64,000 nt of DNA, from positions 1 to 64,000 of the forward strand of contig JAGPCY010000010.1 of NCBI GenBank assembly GCA_018057825.1. The letters are read 5' to 3'. Origin of the DNA: Kofleriaceae bacterium (lineage in GTDB: Bacteria > Myxococcota_A > Polyangia > Haliangiales > Haliangiaceae). The position numbers and the translations under genes are program-made. Below, in pieces: positions 58,809 through 64,000 of this stretch (its first letter is position 1; each line of letters begins with the position of its first letter). The notes below the pieces were generated by a model that searched no databases, was not told the DNA's origin, and saw only the letters and a list, made by a program, of their open reading frames with translations.

Positions 58809-59986
58809 TTCTTCTTGTTGAACAGATCGGCCAGGGTGCCGAGCTTGGCCGGCGCCGGCTTGACCATCGCGCGGGCCTCGGCCAGCTCGTTGGCCTCGGT
58901 CTGCTTGGCCGCGGCCGCCATCGACAGCGAGATCCGACGCTTGTCGGCGTCGATGCCGAGGATGATGACCTCGACGGTCTGACCGACCGCGACCACCTCC
59001 TTGGGGTGGTTGATGCGGCGGCCGGCGCCCAGCTCGCTGACGTGGACCAGGCCCTCGATGGTCGGCAGGACCTCGACGAAGGCGCCGAAGGGCTGGAGGC
59101 GGGTGACGGTGCCGGTCACGGTGGCGCCGGTGGTCAAGGACTTGGCGGCCTGGCCCCACGGATCGTCCATGAGCGCCTTGATCGACAGCGCGATGCGCGG
59201 GCGCTTGCCGTCGGTGGCGGGCTCGATCGACTTGACCTGGACGTCGAGCTCCTGGCCCAGGGCCAGGACGTCCTCGGGCTTCTCGACCCGGCTGTGGCCG
59301 AGCTCGCTGACGTGGAGCATGCCCTCGAGGCCGCCCAGGTCGACGAAGGCGCCGAACGGCTTGAAGCCGGTGACCCGACCGCGCAGGACCGCGCCGACCT
59401 CGAGCTTGCCCTTCAGGGCCTCGGCCTTCTTGGCGTTCTCCTCCTCGAGGAGCGCGCGGCGCGACAAGACCAGGTTGCCGCGCTCGTACTGCGTCACGCG
59501 GAACTGCAGGCGCTGACCGACGAAGATGCTCTGGTCGGCGACGAACTTGGCGTCGACCTGCGACGCCGGGCAGAAGCCGCGGACCCCGGCGACGTCGACG
59601 TCGAGGCCGCCCTTGATCACGCCGTTGACCTTGCCCTCGACCGGGATGCCGAGCTCCTGGGCCTGCACCAGCTCGGCCTTGGCCTCGGAGCCGCGGGCCA
59701 TCCGCACGCGCAGCACCAGGGCGCCGCCGCGCTCGCCGGCGACCCGGGCCTCGACCTTGTCGCCGACCTTCAGCCGGATCGAGCCGTCGTCGGCCATGAC
59801 CTGCTCGCGGTCGAGCACGCCCTCGGCCTTGCCGCCGAGGTCGACGAACAGCGCGTCCTTGCCGATCGAGGTGATGACCCCGGTGACCTGGTCGCCGGGC
59901 TTGGGCCGCTTGACCGCGGACCCGAGCTTGACCTGGCCCTGGGCGGTCTGGGCGAACAGCGCAGCGAAGTCGTCGTCGTCGGTCAT
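58805..59986 (-). CDS. S1-domain RNA-binding protein (four S1 repeats)
   Basis: A 393-residue cytoplasmic protein with four S1 domains: about 28-97 (GVITSIGKDALFVDLGGKAEGVL), 113-180 (divergent, FVGQRLQFRV), 200-270 (GRVTGFKPFGAFVDLGGLEGMLHVSEL) and 288-358 (GTVTRLQPFGAFVEVLPTIEGLVHVSEL). It is like a short ribosomal protein S1 (which has six repeats in E. coli). It may act as S1 or as a related RNA-binding factor. It is coupled to sfsA and divergent from cstA. Confidence 0.85.
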   Translation of the reverse strand: MTDDDDFAALFAQTAQGQVKLGSAVKRPKPGDQVTGVITSIGKDALFVDLGGKAEGVLDREQVMADDGSIRLKVGDKVEARVAGERGGALVLRVRMARGSEAKAELVQAQELGIPVEGKVNGVIKGGLDVDVAGVRGFCPASQVDAKFVADQSIFVGQRLQFRVTQYERGNLVLSRRALLEEENAKKAEALKGKLEVGAVLRGRVTGFKPFGAFVDLGGLEGMLHVSELGHSRVEKPEDVLALGQELDVQVKSIEPATDGKRPRIALSIKALMDDPWGQAAKSLTTGATVTGTVTRLQPFGAFVEVLPTIEGLVHVSELGAGRRINHPKEVVAVGQTVEVIILGIDADKRRISLSMAAAAKQTEANELAEARAMVKPAPAKLGTLADLFNKKK

Positions 59987-60082
59987 GGCCGGCGCATCCT
60001 TCCCGCGACGACCGACGATGTCAACGCCACAAGCGCCGCACCCGGGGTTGACAGCGCCCGGGCCGCGCTGTGACCTACGCTC

Positions 60083-61762
60083 ATGGGACTGCCCGCGCTC
60101 GCCGCGGTGGTGATAACCGTGCTCGCGCTCGGCTACCGGTTCTACGGCCGGTACGTCGCCGCGCAGTTCCGCCTCGACGACGCCGCGGTCACCCCGGCCC
60201 ACCGCAAGAACGACGGCGTCGACTTCGTGCCGACCAAGCCGTTCTACCTGTTCGGCCAGCACTTCTCGGCGATCGCCGCGGCCGGGCCGATCGTCGGACC
60301 GATCCTGGCGTGCCAGCAGTTCGGCTGGCTGCCGGCGCTCCTGTGGATCGGCCTGGGCGTGATCTTCATCGGCGCGGTCCACGACGCCTCGACGCTGGTG
60401 GCCTCGGTGCGCCACGACGCGCGGTCGATCGCCGAGGTCGTCCGGCGCCACCTCGGCCGCCGGGCCTGGGTCGCGATCCTGGCGTTCATCTGGCTCGCGT
60501 TGGTGTACGTGCTGGTGGCCTTCATCGACATCACCGCCGGCACCTTCGCCACCGGCGACGCCGACGCCGCCGGCCTCGACTTCCGCTTCAACCAGGGCGG
60601 CGCGGTCGCCCTGGCCGCGGTCCTGTACCTCGGGCTGGCGCTGGTCATGGGCGTGATCGATCGCCGCTGGCGCCCGCCGCTGTGGCTCCTGACCGTGATC
60701 TTCGTCCCCGCGACCCTGGCGGTGGTGTGGTTCGGGACCCAGCACTCGACCTGGCTCGTGCTGTCGTGGCGGACCTGGGTGATCCTCATCATCGCGTACT
60801 GCGCGATCGCGTCGGTGACGCCGATGTGGCTGCTCATGCAGCCGCGCGGCTACCTCGGCGGCTTCGTCTTGTACGGCGCGCTCCTGATCGGCGTCATCGG
60901 GGTGTTCCTCGGCGGCTTCACGATCGCGCAGCCGGCGGTCAGCCCGACCGCGACCTGGTTCGGCACCGGCGCGATGTTCCCGCTCCTGTTCGTGACGATC
61001 GCGTGCGGCGCGTGCTCGGGCTTTCACGGCCTGGTGTGCTCGGGCACGACGTCCAAGCAGATCGATCGCGAGGGCCACTGCCACACGATCGGCTACGGCG
61101 CGATGCTGCTCGAGGCCTTCGTGGCGCTGATCGCCCTGGCCACCATCATGATCATCGACGGCAAGCCGACTGGTGGGCCGACCAAGATCTACTCCGAGGG
61201 CCTGGGCCGGTTCATCACGCTCCTCATCGGCGACAGCCCCGAGCACCGCCTGGTCGCGACCACCTTCGGCGCGATGGCGCTGTCGACCTTCATCTTCGAC
61301 ACCCTCGACTCGGCGACCCGCCTCGGTCGCTACGTGCTGCAGGAGCTGTTCGGCGCCGAGGGCCGGGTGGCCGCGCTCCTCGCCACCGCGGTGACCTGCG
61401 CGGTGCCGCTCTTGTTCTTGACCATCGGCAAGCGCGGCAGCTTTCAGATGTTCTGGACCCTGTTTGGCACCTCGAATCAGCTCCTGGCGTCGCTGTCGCT
61501 CCTGGCGATCTCGGTGTGGCTGTACCGCGGCGGCGGCGGGCGGCGCGGCCAGGTGCCGTGGTTCACGCTGGTGCCGATGGGCCTGATCCTCGCGGTGACC
61601 GTGACCTCGCTGGTGCTCCAGGCCCGGCCGCTGTTCACCGCGGCGCTGGGCTCGACGCCGTGGATCAACGGCGTGGTCGCGGTGACCTTGCTCAGCCTGG
61701 CGACCGTGCTGCTCGGCTACGGCGTGGCCGCGGTGCGCCGCACCGCCGCGGAGCCGGCGTGA
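60083..61762 (+). CDS. cstA: CstA-family carbon starvation transporter
   Basis: A 559-residue membrane protein with about fifteen helices. FVPTKPFYLFGQHFSAIAAAGPIVGPILACQ and CSGFHGLVCSGTTSKQI are typical CstA motifs. Family members take up pyruvate or peptides during starvation. Its stop overlaps the GTG of the histidine kinase (GTGA), so transport and signalling are made together. Confidence 0.93.
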   Translation: MGLPALAAVVITVLALGYRFYGRYVAAQFRLDDAAVTPAHRKNDGVDFVPTKPFYLFGQHFSAIAAAGPIVGPILACQQFGWLPALLWIGLGVIFIGAVHDASTLVASVRHDARSIAEVVRRHLGRRAWVAILAFIWLALVYVLVAFIDITAGTFATGDADAAGLDFRFNQGGAVALAAVLYLGLALVMGVIDRRWRPPLWLLTVIFVPATLAVVWFGTQHSTWLVLSWRTWVILIIAYCAIASVTPMWLLMQPRGYLGGFVLYGALLIGVIGVFLGGFTIAQPAVSPTATWFGTGAMFPLLFVTIACGACSGFHGLVCSGTTSKQIDREGHCHTIGYGAMLLEAFVALIALATIMIIDGKPTGGPTKIYSEGLGRFITLLIGDSPEHRLVATTFGAMALSTFIFDTLDSATRLGRYVLQELFGAEGRVAALLATAVTCAVPLLFLTIGKRGSFQMFWTLFGTSNQLLASLSLLAISVWLYRGGGGRRGQVPWFTLVPMGLILAVTVTSLVLQARPLFTAALGSTPWINGVVAVTLLSLATVLLGYGVAAVRRTAAEPA

Positions 61763-63954
61763 TCGGCGGTGCGGTCGACGACGCCCTGGCGGCCGCCGGG
61801 GTGCTGGTGCTCGAGCTCGATCGCGAGGCGGTCGTGCGCGCGGCCAGCGCGGCCGCGCCCGAGCTCCTGGGTGGGCCCGCCGCCGAGCTGATCGGGCGCC
61901 GGCTGGCCGAGCTGTTGTTCGTCGACCACGCGGTGATGGCCGACTACCAGCTCGTGCGCGGCGCAGCGACCACCCTGACCACGACCTGGCGCTGGCGCCG
62001 GCTCGACGGCGAGCAGGTCGCGCTGACCGCGACCTGGCAGCGGACCGCGACCGGCTGGCTCGGGGTCGTGACCCGGCCGAGCCGGGCCGAGGGCGCGGTC
62101 GCCCCGGTGCCGAGCGCGACCGTCACCGAGCGCCTGGCCAACGCCGGCACCTTCACGATCGAGCTGGCGACCGGCCGGGTCACCTGGTCCGAGCTGATGT
62201 ACGAGCTCCACGACTGGGATCGCCGCCGCCCGGTGCCGGGAACCCAGAGCGAGTACCTTCCGCTCGGCCACCCCGACGACATCGCCGGGCTCTTCGCGGC
62301 CGCGACCGCGACCCTGGGCACCACCGGCGAGACCGAGGCCACCTACCGCATGCGCACGCCCGAGGGCGGCTGGCGCCACCTGCACACCCGGATGGTCGCC
62401 GAGCGCGACGCCGCCGGCACCCCGCGCACGATCACCGGCGTGACCCGCGACGTCACCGCCGACGTCGTCACCCGCGACGAGCTGATCCGCGATCGCGAGC
62501 GGGCCCGCGCCGAGGCCCGCGCCAAGACGCGCTACCTGGCCCAGGTCACCCACGAGCTGCGCACGCCGCTCGGCGGGGTCATCGGCATGCTCGATCTGGC
62601 GACCGCCGAGCTGGCCGCCGCCGGCAACGAGCACCTGGCCAGCGCCCGGGCCTCGGCCCGCCACCTGCTCGAGCTCATCGACGACCTCCTCGACGCCAGC
62701 CGCGAGGAGTCCTGGCACCTGAACATCGTCGCGATCGACTTCGATCTGCGCGACGTGATCGCCCAGGCCCTGGCGATGGTCGCGCCGCGGGCGCGCAAGA
62801 AGGAGCTGCGCCTCGAGCACCACCTGGGCGACCTGGCGATGGGGCGCCACGGCGATCCGCTGCGCCTGCGCCAGGTCCTCATCAACCTGCTCTACAACGC
62901 GGTCAAGTACACGCCGCGCGGCCGCGTGACCTTGAACGTCAGCGCCGGGCCCGGCACCGACGTCGAGTTCCGGGTCTCGGACACCGGCGTCGGGATCGCC
63001 CCCGAGCAGCAGACCTCGGTGTTCGAGCCCTTCGTCCAGGGCACCAGCAGCGAGGTCCGCGAGGGCGTCGGCCTGGGCCTGGCGATCACCCGCGAGCTGG
63101 TGACCCGCCTGGGCGGCACGATCGCGCTGCGCTCCGAGGTCGGGGTCGGCACGGTCGTCACGGTGCGGCTGCCGTTGCCGCGCACCACCGGCCGGATCAG
63201 CGAGCGCCTGCGCGCGATCGATCCCGGCTCGACCCCGGCCTTGATCCTAGCGCCGACCGGCGATGGCCTGCGGGTCCTGGTCGCCGAGGACCACCCGACC
63301 AACGCCGCGATCTGCGTCGCCATGCTCGAACGCGCTGGCCATCAGGTCACGGTGGTCGGCGACGGCCAGGCCGCGGTCGCCGCGGTGGCGCGCGAGCGCT
63401 TCGACGTGGTCCTCATGGACATCGAGATGCCCCGCATGTCCGGCGTCGAGGCCACCCAGCAGATCCGCGCCGATCATCACGCCCGCGGCGCGCCGCGCCT
63501 GCCGATCGTCGCGCTGTCGGCTCACCGCCACGCCGAGCTGGCCGCCGCCGGCGCCGGCATGGACGCCTACCTGGGCAAGCCCCTCGACGCCCTGGCCCTG
63601 GCCGCGCTCCTCGATCGGGTCGCGCGCGGCGAGCTCCGGCCGCCGATCGATCACGCGGCCCGGCTCGCCAAGGTCGGCGGGCGCGCCGAGCTGGCCCGGA
63701 CCATCGTCGAGACCTTCCGCAGTCACCAGCCGACCCTGGCCGAGCCTCTCGACGCCGCCCTGATCGCGGGCAACCTCGAGGAGGTGCGCCGGGCCGCCCA
63801 CGGCCTGCGCGGCGCGCTGCTCATGGTCGGCGCGGTCGAGGCGGCGGCGGTGGCGGACGCCCTCGAGACCGCGCCCCTCGTCGAGGCCCGGGCGCTGCGA
63901 CCCCGCTTGCACTTCGAGCTGGCCCGCGCCGCCGCCGAGCTGGCCCTGGCCTGA
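61759..63954 (+). CDS. hybrid histidine kinase with PAS, receiver and HPt domains
   Basis: A 731-residue soluble kinase. PAS-like sensing regions span about 10-115 and 135-250 (the second with GTFTIELATGRVTWSELMYELHDW). HisKA carries H265 in QVTHELRTPLGG. The ATPase domain has NLLYNAVKYT (N box), DTGVGIAPEQ and GVGLGLAITREL. The receiver has D554 in DVVLMDIEMPRMSG and the C-terminal HPt has H681 in AAHGLRGALLMVG. Its start overlaps the cstA stop, so it probably relays the transported nutrient signal to a regulator not found here. Confidence 0.9.
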   Translation: MIGGAVDDALAAAGVLVLELDREAVVRAASAAAPELLGGPAAELIGRRLAELLFVDHAVMADYQLVRGAATTLTTTWRWRRLDGEQVALTATWQRTATGWLGVVTRPSRAEGAVAPVPSATVTERLANAGTFTIELATGRVTWSELMYELHDWDRRRPVPGTQSEYLPLGHPDDIAGLFAAATATLGTTGETEATYRMRTPEGGWRHLHTRMVAERDAAGTPRTITGVTRDVTADVVTRDELIRDRERARAEARAKTRYLAQVTHELRTPLGGVIGMLDLATAELAAAGNEHLASARASARHLLELIDDLLDASREESWHLNIVAIDFDLRDVIAQALAMVAPRARKKELRLEHHLGDLAMGRHGDPLRLRQVLINLLYNAVKYTPRGRVTLNVSAGPGTDVEFRVSDTGVGIAPEQQTSVFEPFVQGTSSEVREGVGLGLAITRELVTRLGGTIALRSEVGVGTVVTVRLPLPRTTGRISERLRAIDPGSTPALILAPTGDGLRVLVAEDHPTNAAICVAMLERAGHQVTVVGDGQAAVAAVARERFDVVLMDIEMPRMSGVEATQQIRADHHARGAPRLPIVALSAHRHAELAAAGAGMDAYLGKPLDALALAALLDRVARGELRPPIDHAARLAKVGGRAELARTIVETFRSHQPTLAEPLDAALIAGNLEEVRRAAHGLRGALLMVGAVEAAAVADALETAPLVEARALRPRLHFELARAAAELALA

Positions 63955-63964
63955 CCGCGGCAGC

Positions 63965-64000
63965 TCGACCTCGGTCTCGGGTTCGGATTCGGCCTCCGGC
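63965..64000. repeat. hexanucleotide array I (partial, GGTCTC)
   Basis: Degenerate GGTCTC, GGGTTC and GGATTC units begin 10 nt after the kinase stop and run out of the window. Confidence 0.6.

Noticed and set aside
59987-61246. A long N-terminal extension of the S1-domain protein
   Set aside because: The open frame continues antisense to cstA. The ATG at 59986 starts a normal S1 protein.

Overview
The window is about 64 kb of very GC-rich DNA with dense coding on both strands, many ATGA or GTGA start/stop overlaps and many GTG starts. The gene content points to a Myxococcota bacterium, probably of the Haliangium/Kofleria type; this is inferred from content, not from a marker-gene tree. The pointers are numerous lipoproteins with Asp/Ala-rich mature N-termini, a DUF4157 (eCIS-core) protein, an IgGFc-binding-type lipoprotein, a lone type III secretion SctV/FlhA protein and a hybrid kinase coupled to CstA. 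No rRNA, tRNA, CRISPR array or insertion sequence was recognised.

Layout. 1-6.6 kb: a large polymorphic toxin with a C-terminal PD-(D/E)XK-like domain and its presumed immunity gene, followed by a tandem second copy of only the toxin tail plus immunity gene. 6.9-11.2 kb: a TetR-controlled operon of cupin lipoprotein, membrane fusion protein, FtsX-type permease and ABC ATPase, with a palindromic operator in front. 11.3-14.7 kb: thiolase, a SEC-C protein and a HEAT-repeat protein. 14.7-22.7 kb: a DUF4157 protein carrying a metallo-beta-lactamase-fold domain, then surface lipoproteins, a secreted barrel-like protein, a methyltransferase and an OmpA-type lipoprotein. 22.7-30.1 kb: upp, a divergent pair of DJ-1-fold genes, a DUF4241-like protein with a histone-H1-like tail, a DUF1232-like protein, a conserved myxobacterial domain protein coupled to glutaredoxin, and cysS. 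30.2-41.7 kb: lipoproteins, a glutathione transferase, a GspC-like PDZ protein divergent from SctV, a beta-propeller lipoprotein and an HD-domain protein. 41.8-53.9 kb: murI, a Kef-type antiporter, a two-gene split copper-amine-oxidase-like pair, a papain/transglutaminase-like protein, rluE, a lipoprotein pair, a ClpX-like unfoldase, an XRE-cupin regulator and a thioredoxin-like ferredoxin. 53.9-64 kb: peptide deformylase, a two-gene P-loop ATPase operon preceded by three 16-nt repeats, sfsA, an S1-domain protein, and cstA with a hybrid histidine kinase.

Two layers run across the window. One is a set of nine period-6 arrays (consensus GAGACC/GAGGCC, reverse GGTCTC/GGCCTC, one dominated by GGACTC) in intergenic gaps, most of them abutting stop codons. 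The other is a scatter of possible secreted effectors: the duplicated toxin tails, the DUF4157-MBL protein and the C-H-D protein. The strongest candidates for something under-described are the mosaic toxin/immunity duplication, the DUF4157-MBL protein with an SR-like linker, the reduced split amine oxidase, the two-ATPase operon with its 16-nt repeats, and the hexamer arrays.
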